DNA from: Atopobiaceae bacterium
GTDB lineage: Bacteria; Actinomycetota; Coriobacteriia; Coriobacteriales; Atopobiaceae
Direction: 5' to 3'
NCBI GenBank assembly: GCA_015258485.1
Contig: JABZIF010000001.1
Coordinates: forward strand, 1 to 64,000
Length of the DNA: 64,000 nt
Both the position numbers and the translations under genes were made by a program. Numbering within the stretch: position 1 is the first letter of the stretch; every line of letters starts with the position of its first letter. Below are positions 1 to 6,695 of this stretch, one piece after another. The notes beneath the pieces were generated by a model. The model was not told the DNA's origin. It saw nothing but the letters and a program-made list of their open reading frames with translations, and searched no databases.

Positions 1-1
1 T

Positions 2-226
2 CTTCTATGCCCATTCACAGGCTCTGAGTGCGCTTCTACGTGTGCCTTGGCTGGAGTTATTGACGATAAGAGAGTTTGCGCCTTAGCGTGTCTCTCAGAT
101 AGCGATAAAGCGATATTTAAGCGAAACGCACTTGCTCCAAACGTATCGGAGCGAGAACTGGAAAAGATGGAATTGAGAGAGCGAGCAGAAATGACTCGCT
201 TTCTTTATGAGAAAGGAGAATTGTAA
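2..226 (+). CDS. Cys-rich small phage protein, C-terminal part (5' truncated by window edge)
   Basis: The frame is open from the first base of the window to TAA at 224-226 and encodes about 74 residues. The first half carries several cysteines (CPFTGSECASTCALAG, then VCALACLSD), suggesting a metal-binding knuckle; the second half is charged and helical. Its stop overlaps the next start as TAATG, so the two are translationally coupled. The start lies outside the window. Small Cys-rich proteins like this are frequent between the replication and packaging modules of Gram-positive phages, but I do not recognise a named function. Confidence 0.6.
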   Translation, partial: LLCPFTGSECASTCALAGVIDDKRVCALACLSDSDKAIFKRNALAPNVSERELEKMELRERAEMTRFLYEKGEL

Positions 227-570
227 TGACAAGACTAAGACGTAAATACGAAGAGTTAGACCATTCCCCTTTTAGTGATAAAGAAGTTAAAATTTTGATG
301 CACGAAATTCCAAAGCATGGAGCATCATGGGCTGGCTTTAAAAGACTACTTCCTAATCGCTCATTGACGGATATTAAAGCGTTTGCAAAAGAAAACAATA
401 TCTCTTGCGTAAATTCTTCTTTGAAATCTCACAAGGTGTGGACTGATGAAGAAAACAATCTCGTAGTTACAGTCATTGAAGCTTTATCTCAAAAACTTAA
501 ACGTGAACCAAAAACAATATGCAATCATGCATATCTTGTCTTTAATTTAAGGAAGAAATCTCATGAGTAA
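226..570 (+). CDS. Myb/SANT-like small DNA-binding phage protein
   Basis: This 114-residue protein appears to hold two SANT/Myb-type repeats. The first spans about residues 15-60 (PFSDKEVKILMHEIPKHG, then W, then RSLTDIKAFAKENNI). The second starts near residue 68 with VWTDEENNLVV. The spacing of aromatic and helix positions resembles helix-turn-helix Myb units, suggesting DNA binding. It sits between a Cys-rich protein and a sigma-region-4-like protein, upstream of the packaging genes, a position typical for late-gene regulators. The ATG overlaps the previous stop, and the stop overlaps the next start at 563. Function is inferred from the motifs alone. Confidence 0.6.
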   Translation: MTRLRRKYEELDHSPFSDKEVKILMHEIPKHGASWAGFKRLLPNRSLTDIKAFAKENNISCVNSSLKSHKVWTDEENNLVVTVIEALSQKLKREPKTICNHAYLVFNLRKKSHE

Positions 571-1045
571 TATTGACTATACCGGTTTAGATGCTTATGA
601 GTTTTTCCATGGAGTAGCAGAGGCGTCAAGAGAAAATACAAGAGCCTTACAGCAGATTATGAGCTTACAAGAAACAGAAGGAGCTAAGGCTCAATCATAT
701 TCTGTGGGAGGTAGCAGTGGCTCTAACCAAGACACAATGGCAAAAGTAGATAAGCGACTTGATCTAGAAGCTTTGCTCTCAAAGCGCATGGAGGCTAACT
801 ATGACTATATCAATGACGCTTATACATTGCTCTATGGTATCTCACAACTCGGAGACGGTGGAATTTGCTATGACATGGGTAGTATCTATGCTGACTTACT
901 TCAGTGGCGCTATCTTCAATGTCTCACCTGGGATGAAGTATCTGAGAGACTTCTTACTCCTGTGAGAACACTACAACAATTAGAAAAAGAAGCATTTGAG
1001 TTCATTGATGATAAGAATTATATAGAGAAAAATCTTGGAAAATAA
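563..1045 (+). CDS. phage late-transcription regulator, sigma-region-4-like (ArpU/RinA/DUF1492-like)
   Basis: A 160-residue protein. The N-terminal half is polar, with a Ser/Gly-rich linker near residues 45-60. The C-terminal part (about 115-150) reads as a sigma-70 region 4-like helix-turn-helix: a helix ending in RYLQCLTWDEVSERL, a turn, then TPVRTLQQLEKEAFEFI. This arrangement is characteristic of phage late regulators of the ArpU/RinA/DUF1492 type that act just upstream of the terminase genes in Gram-positive temperate phages. It overlaps the previous gene by 8 bp. It probably drives transcription of the packaging and morphogenesis genes that follow; the exact family is uncertain. Confidence 0.6.
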   Translation: MSNIDYTGLDAYEFFHGVAEASRENTRALQQIMSLQETEGAKAQSYSVGGSSGSNQDTMAKVDKRLDLEALLSKRMEANYDYINDAYTLLYGISQLGDGGICYDMGSIYADLLQWRYLQCLTWDEVSERLLTPVRTLQQLEKEAFEFIDDKNYIEKNLGK

Positions 1046-1068
1046 ATAATATTTTTCTGCTATTGTAC

Positions 1069-1096
1069 TTGTAATATATATAGTATGTACTATAAT
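1069..1096 (+). promoter_or_regulatory. sigma-70-type promoter before the tiny membrane ORFs
   Basis: TTGTAA at 1069-1074 and a perfect TATAAT at 1091-1096 are separated by 16 bp in an AT-rich stretch directly after the regulator gene. The predicted start near 1103 lies about 25 bp before the TTG start codon at 1128. Confidence 0.6.
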
Positions 1097-1127
1097 AATA
1101 GACAGCAACAAGGGGAAAGGAGATAAG

Positions 1128-1244
1128 TTGTTTGAAGTATTCCTTGTTACTGTCTTAGCAAATGTAGTAAGCCATTTTATTATTACAAGTTTGCAAAGAA
1201 AAAGGACTCCTCAAAGGCCAGGTAAGCATTTTAAGAAGTCCTAG
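1128..1244 (+). CDS. tiny membrane peptide (38 aa), type I toxin-like
   Basis: A 38-residue frame begins with TTG at 1128, preceded by AAAGGAG at 1116-1122 (5 nt spacing). It encodes one hydrophobic segment (FEVFLVTVLANVVSHFII, residues 2-19) followed by a strongly basic tail (KRTPQRPGKHFKKS). This layout matches short single-span peptides common in Gram-positive prophages, some of which are type I toxins or holin-like toxins. It has its own promoter (1069-1096) and is followed by a hairpin at 1255-1278. No antisense antitoxin promoter was identified. Translation is supported by the ribosome binding site only. Confidence 0.5.
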   Translation: MFEVFLVTVLANVVSHFIITSLQRKRTPQRPGKHFKKS

Positions 1245-1254
1245 ACAGTCTCAA

Positions 1255-1278
1255 AGGGGGTTACAAAGGTAATCCCCT
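1255..1278 (+). terminator. hairpin between the two tiny ORFs
   Basis: AGGGGGTTAC (1255-1264) pairs with GTAATCCCCT (1269-1278) around an AAAG loop; one G-T wobble. There is no T-run after it, so it may be an attenuator or stabilising 3' hairpin rather than a strong terminator. Confidence 0.4.
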
Positions 1279-1313
1279 GCGAGGTGTATCTTTAAGTATA
1301 TATGGAGGTCAAG

Positions 1314-1421
1314 ATGATTACAATTAGTTTTGCTGGTCTTCTTGTAGCGATTGTTGCTGGCACGATTATCGGTCAGCTAATAATTTCTTTAATTGAAAAG
1401 AGACAGCATGGCAGTAAGTAA
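1314..1421 (+). CDS. tiny membrane peptide (35 aa)
   Basis: ATG at 1314 is preceded by GGAGG at 1304-1308. The 35-residue product is one hydrophobic span (about residues 3-26, FAGLLVAIVAGTIIGQLI) with a basic end (EKRQHGSK). It overlaps the start of the next gene at 1408. The layout is the same as the peptide at 1128-1244 (single span plus basic tail) although the sequences are not alike. No homologue recognised. Confidence 0.5.
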   Translation: MITISFAGLLVAIVAGTIIGQLIISLIEKRQHGSK

Positions 1422-1590
1422 AGCTCAAAAGAAAGCTACTGCTGCATACATCAAACGCTCAGTGAAGATTAAACAGCTTAGGTTTTATCCTGGTGAGTAT
1501 GAGCTTTATGAGTGGGTTAATAAGCAAGAGAAACAAAATGCTTACATCAAAGAACTCATTCGTAAAGATATGGAGAACTCGAGAAATTAA
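1408..1590 (+). CDS. ribbon-helix-helix (Arc/MetJ-type) small DNA-binding protein
   Basis: A 60-residue basic protein. It starts MAVSKAQKKATAAYIKR and carries a beta-strand-like segment (KQLRFYP) followed by two helices (EYELYEWVNKQEKQN and AYIKELIRKDM), the usual ribbon-helix-helix pattern of small Arc-like repressors found in Firmicutes and Coriobacteriia. An upstream in-frame ATG at 1393 exists, but MAVSKAQ is a typical family N-terminus, so 1408 is preferred. It overlaps the preceding tiny gene by 14 bp. It probably regulates phage transcription; the target is unknown. Confidence 0.6.
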   Translation: MAVSKAQKKATAAYIKRSVKIKQLRFYPGEYELYEWVNKQEKQNAYIKELIRKDMENSRN

Positions 1591-1593
1591 GTT

Positions 1594-1620
1594 CTGCGCA
1601 CTCTTGCGCACCATTGCGTA
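1594..1620 (+). repeat. three 10-bp-spaced TGCG(C/T)A iterons
   Basis: The heptamer (C/T)TGCG(C/T)A occurs at 1594-1600, 1604-1610 and 1614-1620, exactly one helical turn apart, just after the ribbon-helix-helix gene and upstream of the HNH and terminase genes. In-phase repeats at this place suggest a protein-binding array, for instance a packaging-recognition site or an operator for the adjacent DNA-binding protein. Confidence 0.45.
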
Positions 1621-1672
1621 CTGTTTTGTGATATTATGTACAGTAGCAATTTTAAGCAACAAAGGGACTAAT

Positions 1673-1705
1673 AAGCGTTCTGGTTATAAGCCAGGGCGCT
1701 TTTTT
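1673..1705 (+). terminator. rho-independent terminator before HNH gene
   Basis: AAGCG...CTGG (1673-1683) pairs with CCAG...CGCTT (1691-1701) around a short loop and is followed by a run of T. It ends the early regulatory block just before the packaging genes. Confidence 0.65.
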
Positions 1706-1721
1706 GTTAGGCAGGTGGCGT

Positions 1722-2030
1722 ATGAGTTACAACATTAGACGCTCATATGCTAGAGATCAGTTGCGTAAGCAGATGATTGCAAGAGAAGAACCTTGTCACA
1801 TTTGCGGTATGCCAATTGATTACTCGCTCCCCTCTGGTGACCCAATGAGCTTTGAGATGGATGAGGTTGTACCTGTCTCGAGACTACCTCTTGAGCAGAG
1901 ACGAGCCGCTGCATGCGACCCGGCTAACGTTAAGGCATCACATCGCATATGCAACCAAAAACGTGGCAACAAAATGATGAGCGAGCTTAAAGGTAGCGCA
2001 CTGCCTATCGTAAGAACACGCCTTTGGTAG
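1722..2030 (+). CDS. HNH endonuclease (packaging-associated)
   Basis: A 102-residue protein with a zinc-type HNH fold. CHICG forms the first metal knuckle, DEVVPVSR holds the HN-like catalytic strand (here with DE in place of the usual DH), and NVKASHRICNQKRGN supplies the last H and C. Phage HNH enzymes of this size encoded next to terminase assist cos cleavage and DNA packaging in HK97-like phages. Translation most likely starts at ATG 1722, preceded by AGGTGG; an upstream TTG at 1704 lies inside the terminator T-run. The D-E replacing D-H in the HNH core is a mild oddity: activity may be altered. Confidence 0.75.
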   Translation: MSYNIRRSYARDQLRKQMIAREEPCHICGMPIDYSLPSGDPMSFEMDEVVPVSRLPLEQRRAAACDPANVKASHRICNQKRGNKMMSELKGSALPIVRTRLW

Positions 2031-2070
2031 GGGGATACCCCCTCCCACCGCCCCAAAAAGACGCCCACCG
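2030..2070. other. GC-rich, G/C strand-biased island; candidate cos region
   Basis: Starting at the stop of the HNH gene, GGGGG ATA CCCCC forms a small palindrome (2030-2042). It is followed by a C-rich stretch in which CCCACCG occurs twice (2044-2050 and 2064-2070), 20 bp apart. The G-runs on the - strand could form a G-quadruplex. Nothing else in this part of the phage is so GC-rich. Its place between HNH and TerS fits a cos or terminase-binding site, but this is inference. Confidence 0.35.
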
Positions 2071-2135
2071 GCATAGTCAGAATATAGCGAACCTCTTGTT
2101 TTTCCACAGAAAAAAGAGCCTGAAAGGAGGTCTTG

Positions 2136-2381
2136 ATGGCTAAGAAACTAACCACTGTCTGTAAAGAAGGCACTCGATACGACATTTACAAAGCCTTACA
2201 GGCAACTATGGCAAAGAAACTTGATGATTGCGAATCTGGTCGTGACTTCGCTGCCATTGTAAAGACATTCGTACAGGTAGTTGACGAAGTTGACGCAATG
2301 GAAAAAGAGAAGTTGCTTGCAGCTAGAAAGCCAAGTCCCGCTAAACGTGCAAGAAAGACGTACCTCAAAGAGGTCTCTTAA
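2136..2381 (+). CDS. putative terminase small subunit
   Basis: An 81-residue, highly charged, mostly helical protein immediately upstream of the large terminase, its stop overlapping the next ATG as TAATG. ATG 2136 lies 5 nt after a perfect AAAGGAGG (2123-2130); a TTG one codon earlier is less likely. There is a likely helix pair (TRYDIYKALQATMAKKLDD and FAAIVKTFVQVVDEVDAMEKEK) and a basic C-terminus (PAKRARKTYLKE) suited to DNA contact. The call rests mainly on position; small terminase subunits are very divergent. It would recognise the packaging site and recruit TerL. Confidence 0.6.
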   Translation: MAKKLTTVCKEGTRYDIYKALQATMAKKLDDCESGRDFAAIVKTFVQVVDEVDAMEKEKLLAARKPSPAKRARKTYLKEVS

Positions 2382-3871
2382 TGCCTAGACGTAAAAAACG
2401 TATTGGCAATCAAAAGCCAACCTTTGAGCGTGTTGGAAAATATCATCATTCTGATGCAAAAGCTTGCATAGAAATGTTCTCTCATTATGGTTTTGTCCTT
2501 GACGATGCGCAAAAATATGAGCTTGAACTTTATATGGCTAAAGACGCTAAAGGTCTTCCAGCGGCTGAAACTATTGGTGCAGCTAAGCCACGCCAAAATG
2601 GTAAATCGTTTGATGCTCGACTGTATGGTATTTGGTGTGCAGCAATTTGCGGAATGGATGTTGTCTATTCAGCTCATAACGCTAAAACAGTAGATGAGTT
2701 CTTTGACATGACCGTAAACCTTTTCACGGACGATAAGACATACCCAGATTTAGCAGAACTTCTTCTTAAGGCTTACAGACAACCTGGAAAACAGTACTTG
2801 CTCTTTGACTGCGGACATTATAAGAGTGGAAAGAGAGCTATTGGAAGACTTGAGTTCTCAACTCGTACAAGCTCTAAAGCTCGTGGTGGTACACGCTCAC
2901 TCATCATTATTGATGAGGCACAGGAGCTTACAGACGCTCAGCTGAATGCAATTTTGCCAACAGTTTCTGCGTCTAAAGACGGCGCTCCTCAAGTCATTTA
3001 TATCGGAACGCCACCAGACCCAACGTGCAGAGGGACAGTATTTAAGCGAATGCACGATACAGCGCATTCTGATGACCCAGGTGAGGCTTGGTGGATTGAG
3101 TGGGCTACAAACTCAGTACCAAAAGAAGATACAGGCGATGAAGAGGCGCTCGACCTTGCCTATGAGACCAATCCTGCTCTTGGCACTCGTATTACAGAAA
3201 GAGCGGTACTCAATGAATGGCATCAAATGACAAGAGACGGCTTTGCTCGTGAGCGTTTGGGCTGGTGGTCAACACTTGATACATCAGTTGAGTACATCAT
3301 CAATGCAAATGATTGGAATGAATGCATAACAAAAGAGCCTTATGACGATGGACTTCTTGCTTTTGGAATCAAGTACTCCCCTGATGGCAAGAAAGTAGCC
3401 ATTTCTGCAGCCTTAACCCAGCAAGATAATCCGACAGCGTATGTTGAGCTTGTTGATATTGCAGATGCATACGGAGCAGGTAAAAACCTCGCCCAATGGA
3501 TCAAAGAACGTGAGAGCCGTATTGCGTGTGTGGTCATTGATGGCCGCTCTGGTGCAACTCAGCTAGCTGAACGCTTACAGGAGTTGCATTTTCCAAAGCG
3601 TGGCATTGTTCTTTGCGACACAAAACAAGCAGTTGCTGCTGCTTCAAGATTTGTTGATGAAGTTGGCGCTCACAGCATTTGTCATGTTGTCTCCCCTGCT
3701 CTAGATGAATCTGTTACAGGCTCATCTAGACGTGCCATTGGCAACAATGGCGGATTTGGCTTTGGAGATTCTCCAAAAGCTGTATGTACCGCTGCTGAAT
3801 CTACAGCACTTGCGCTTTATGGCGTAAGAACTACTAAAAGAAACCCAGCTAGAAAGCAGGTAGTCTGGTGA
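2381..3871 (+). CDS. terL: phage terminase large subunit (ATPase/nuclease)
   Basis: This 496-residue protein has the two-domain layout of TerL. The ATPase part shows the variant Walker A of many phage terminases (PRQNGKS, residues 70-76) and a Walker B LIIIDEAQ (174-181, catalytic D178/E179), followed by a coupling motif near VIYIGTP. The C-terminal half carries RNase H-like nuclease features (an acidic residue in FGIKYSPDG, then VVIDGRSG). Length is normal for Terminase_1-type enzymes. It cuts concatemeric DNA and pumps it through the portal encoded next, whose GTG start overlaps this gene's stop by 4 bp. Confidence 0.95.
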   Translation: MPRRKKRIGNQKPTFERVGKYHHSDAKACIEMFSHYGFVLDDAQKYELELYMAKDAKGLPAAETIGAAKPRQNGKSFDARLYGIWCAAICGMDVVYSAHNAKTVDEFFDMTVNLFTDDKTYPDLAELLLKAYRQPGKQYLLFDCGHYKSGKRAIGRLEFSTRTSSKARGGTRSLIIIDEAQELTDAQLNAILPTVSASKDGAPQVIYIGTPPDPTCRGTVFKRMHDTAHSDDPGEAWWIEWATNSVPKEDTGDEEALDLAYETNPALGTRITERAVLNEWHQMTRDGFARERLGWWSTLDTSVEYIINANDWNECITKEPYDDGLLAFGIKYSPDGKKVAISAALTQQDNPTAYVELVDIADAYGAGKNLAQWIKERESRIACVVIDGRSGATQLAERLQELHFPKRGIVLCDTKQAVAAASRFVDEVGAHSICHVVSPALDESVTGSSRRAIGNNGGFGFGDSPKAVCTAAESTALALYGVRTTKRNPARKQVVW

Positions 3872-5334
3872 CGATTGGAATTATTCCTGTTGCAATTGCT
3901 GCGGCAATTGGGCTTAAAAAAGAAGACAGGCAAACAGTTTTAAACCTCTGCAACGTCTATTCAAAAACACTTGCACGCAATCGTCTGCGTGATGGCTACT
4001 ATCTCATGCACATAAAGCCAAAACAGCTTGGTATTTCCGTGCCAGATAGCTTGAAAAACCTTGAACAAGCAATATCATGGCCAGCAAAAGCCGTAGACGC
4101 TCTTGCTGACCGTTCTCAATTTGACGGATTTACCTGTACTGATGACGAGACTGCAAAAGAACTTCAAGCAATCGTGCGTGAAAATGCATTAAAACGCCGC
4201 TATCGCAAATCCGTTAAAGGACAGCTTAGAAACTCTTGTGCGTTTCTCACAGTTACTGCTGGAGATATTGACGCAGGAGAGCCTGCGGTTATTATTTCAG
4301 CATATTCTGCGGTATCAGCCGCAGCCCTCTGGGATGAACGCTTGCATCGTATCCAAGCTGGCATTGTTGTAGTTGATCGTGATAACAGACCAAATCATAG
4401 AAACGCACCGATTTGGATTAATGTATTTACGAATACCGACATTATTCGTATTCGTAGACCGCTTGATTCAACTCGCTGGGTCGCTGAATACATCCCTCAC
4501 GGTATGGGTCGCTGCCTTATGGAACCTTTGGTTTATGAGGCAACGCTTGACCGTCCATTTGGAAAATCACGCATTACTCGGGCTGTTATGGATTTAACTG
4601 ATGACGCTATGCGCTCAAGTGTACGTGCTGAAGTTGCAGCTGAGTTTATGACAGCACCTCAGAAGTACCTTGTTGGTGCTGACCCAGATGCTCTTAATAA
4701 GCTTTCAAAATGGGACGCTTATATTGGCTCAATTTTTGCGGTTTCAAAAGATGCTGATGGCGATACTCCAACGTTTGGACAACTGCAACAGGGTTCAATG
4801 CAGCCGCATATTGACTACATGCGCTCACTTGCCGCTCGTTTCTCTGCTGAGACGAATGTTCCAATATCAGAGCTTGGAATTGTATCTGACAATCCTAGTT
4901 CAGCTGAGGCAATATACGCAGCAAAAGAACCGTTAGTTGTTGACGCTCAAAACCTCAATGCTGATAACGGTGAAGCTCTTCGAGACATTGCTCTTATGGC
5001 TTTAGCAGTTAAGAGAAACGTTTCATTTGCTGAAGTGCTTGCAACAGAGCCTAATATCACCGCTAAATGGAGAAATCCTGCGATGCCTTCCATTGTTTCT
5101 CAAGCTGATTCCATGCTTAAGATTGTCCAAGCAGTTCCATGGATTGCTAATTCTGACATCTTGCTTGAAGAGCTTGGCTTTACTGATGACCAGGTTCAAA
5201 GGCTTGAAAGTGATAGAGATAGAGCAACAGCTCAAGAACTTCTTAAGGCTCGCTTTGCTACAAAAGCTACAAAAGCTCCAGTTGACAACCAAGACTTGCT
5301 GGATGGTGTAATTGATGCAGGTAAGCAAGGATAG
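3868..5334 (+). CDS. phage portal protein (SPP1 gp6-like)
   Basis: A 488-residue protein placed directly after TerL, with GTG as start overlapping the terL stop (GTGA). N-terminal residues include an NVYSKTLARNRLRDGYYL segment and a central stretch of beta and helix elements. The C-terminal third contains SAEAIYAAKEPLVVDAQ, a pattern typical of portal proteins of Gram-positive siphophages (SPP1 gp6/DUF1073-type). It would form the dodecameric vertex through which DNA enters. It overlaps the next gene by 20 bp. Length and order fit fully; individual residues cannot be assigned a role from sequence alone. Confidence 0.88.
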   Translation: MTIGIIPVAIAAAIGLKKEDRQTVLNLCNVYSKTLARNRLRDGYYLMHIKPKQLGISVPDSLKNLEQAISWPAKAVDALADRSQFDGFTCTDDETAKELQAIVRENALKRRYRKSVKGQLRNSCAFLTVTAGDIDAGEPAVIISAYSAVSAAALWDERLHRIQAGIVVVDRDNRPNHRNAPIWINVFTNTDIIRIRRPLDSTRWVAEYIPHGMGRCLMEPLVYEATLDRPFGKSRITRAVMDLTDDAMRSSVRAEVAAEFMTAPQKYLVGADPDALNKLSKWDAYIGSIFAVSKDADGDTPTFGQLQQGSMQPHIDYMRSLAARFSAETNVPISELGIVSDNPSSAEAIYAAKEPLVVDAQNLNADNGEALRDIALMALAVKRNVSFAEVLATEPNITAKWRNPAMPSIVSQADSMLKIVQAVPWIANSDILLEELGFTDDQVQRLESDRDRATAQELLKARFATKATKAPVDNQDLLDGVIDAGKQG

Positions 5335-6499
5335 AATTTCACAGTATAGAAAAGAACTTGATTCAGCCGCAGATGATGCGGCTGAATTTATGTCTGACTA
5401 CTATGATGCGCTTAAAGCCTCTCACCCAAATGCTTCAGTGGCAGAACTTCGCAACATGGCTATTAAGTCAATCAAACAAGCTCTCAATGCGTTCTCGCCT
5501 CAAGCGGGAGAGCTTGCGGGAGAGCTCTTTGATGAGATTGTTAAAGCTGAAAAGGTAGACGCAAAGTTTAGATACCAACCAACTATTGAGCAAAGCTTAG
5601 TTGAGAAGAAAGTTCACTATCTTGCTAAAGACTTAGTTGACGGCAATAGTCAAAAGTTTATCGATGCATGTTCAACGCTTACTCGTTTTTACGTGCACCG
5701 TGAGGCAAATATAAATATGTATAGAAGTGCTGCTCACTCGAATATTCGTTGGGCACGAGTACCGTCTGGCACAGAGACTTGTGGTTGGTGCTTTATGCTG
5801 TCAACACGTGGTTTTGACTATACATCAGAATCTAAGGCAGGAGGTTTAGGCCATAAGTTCCATCTTCATTGCGACTGTATCATTGTTCCTGGCACAAAAA
5901 AGACCGTTATAGAGGGCTATGACCCAAAAGCAATGTATAGTCGTTGGGTTGAGTGTGCTAACACAATTGGACTTAAGCCTACTTTTAAAAATCGCCACGC
6001 AATTATTGCTGAATGTGAAAGAAGAGACTTTAGGTGGCTCTATAACGGTATTTCGCCTGAAATACATTACATTGAAAATTACGGAGAGAAAAATGAGGTA
6101 GTCAGAGACTATAAATTTGCAAGAAATAAAGTGGCACCTCATGAGTACATAACTGCTCAAAGAATGAGACAACTTGGGCTTACAGTAGATTTTATTAAAG
6201 ACCATTATTCAGTTGATTTGCCTAATGGGTCACAAGTTATAGTCGGTAGGTGCGACATGACAAACGGGTATGAATTAAAAGCACCAAGAGAATCTACCTC
6301 AGTAAAAAATCTAGTTAGCAACTCTATTGAAAATTCTAAAAACAAAGAAGGCATAAAAAGACTCATTATTGATGTGACTGATAACCCGCACGTATCTATT
6401 AATGACGTCATTCCAATAGCTGTTGATTACTGTAACAAGTACAAAGTGAAATTTACAGTATCAATACTTGAAGGAAGTAAGTTAAAAAATGCTAATTAA
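5315..6499 (+). CDS. MuF head-morphogenesis protein with C-terminal CdiA-CT-like nuclease toxin domain
   Basis: Residues 1-200 match a MuF minor head protein: a helical N-terminus and a metal-knuckle-like motif with CGWC (about 156-159) and HLHCDC (about 184-188). After a linker, residues about 265-394 look like a contact-dependent-inhibition type nuclease domain. APHEYITAQRMRQLGLTV is followed by an acidic residue and GYELKAP (E-x-K, about 320-322), then a strand RLIIDVTD, the order seen in CdiA C-terminal tRNase/PD-(D/E)XK-like toxins. The 3' part is visibly more AT-rich. ATG 5315 is chosen over the adjacent TTG 5312. MuF-linked polymorphic toxins of temperate phages are known; no immunity gene follows directly, as 6500-6695 holds hairpins only. 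Confidence 0.75.
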   Translation: MQVSKDRISQYRKELDSAADDAAEFMSDYYDALKASHPNASVAELRNMAIKSIKQALNAFSPQAGELAGELFDEIVKAEKVDAKFRYQPTIEQSLVEKKVHYLAKDLVDGNSQKFIDACSTLTRFYVHREANINMYRSAAHSNIRWARVPSGTETCGWCFMLSTRGFDYTSESKAGGLGHKFHLHCDCIIVPGTKKTVIEGYDPKAMYSRWVECANTIGLKPTFKNRHAIIAECERRDFRWLYNGISPEIHYIENYGEKNEVVRDYKFARNKVAPHEYITAQRMRQLGLTVDFIKDHYSVDLPNGSQVIVGRCDMTNGYELKAPRESTSVKNLVSNSIENSKNKEGIKRLIIDVTDNPHVSINDVIPIAVDYCNKYKVKFTVSILEGSKLKNAN

Positions 6500-6540
6500 A
6501 AAACTCGCTTAATCCATATTAAATAGAATAAGCGAGTTTT
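6500..6540 (+). terminator. hairpin terminator after MuF gene
   Basis: AAAACTCGCTTA (6500-6511) and TAAGCGAGTTTT (6529-6540) are perfect 12-bp inverted arms with a 17-nt loop. The right arm ends in TTTTC, so it may act in both directions. Confidence 0.7.
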
Positions 6541-6573
6541 CTTGACTTGATTATACCCCATTTCGTTGATTTA

Positions 6574-6596
6574 AGCCACTGAAAAGTGGCTTTTTT
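6574..6596 (+). terminator. second terminator before scaffold operon
   Basis: AGCCACT (6574-6580), a GAAA loop and AGTGGCT (6585-6591) are followed by six T. It is a compact, strong rho-independent terminator only 30 bp after the previous hairpin. Confidence 0.75.
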
Positions 6597-6600
6597 CATA

Positions 6601-6692
6601 TACGCAGCCGTTGCGGTAAAGCGGTATCTACCTCGTGACAAGGGAAATGTCACTCGTAAACGTCCGAGCGGACGGAATCTGTTGAAAGGAAA
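6601..6692 (+). promoter_or_regulatory. structured 5' leader of scaffold/capsid genes (candidate cis-acting RNA)
   Basis: Directly after a terminator and before the scaffold start at 6696, three consecutive hairpins can be drawn. CGCA/TGCG lies within 6601-6618, GTGACA (6635-6640) pairs with TGTCAC (6648-6653), and CGTCC (6661-6665) pairs with GGACG (6670-6674) around GAGC. The stretch is GC-richer than its surroundings and has no reading frame. It may be a leader that boosts or times scaffold/capsid expression. I cannot match it to a named RNA family. Confidence 0.4.
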
Positions 6693-6695
6693 GAA

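Noticed and set aside
81..92. CCTTAGCGTGTC shared between 81-92 and 20089-20100, a possible att repeat
   Set aside because: Only 12 bp, the first copy lies inside a coding frame, and the left end of the prophage is outside the window. Dozens of 12-bp repeats are expected by chance in 64 kb.
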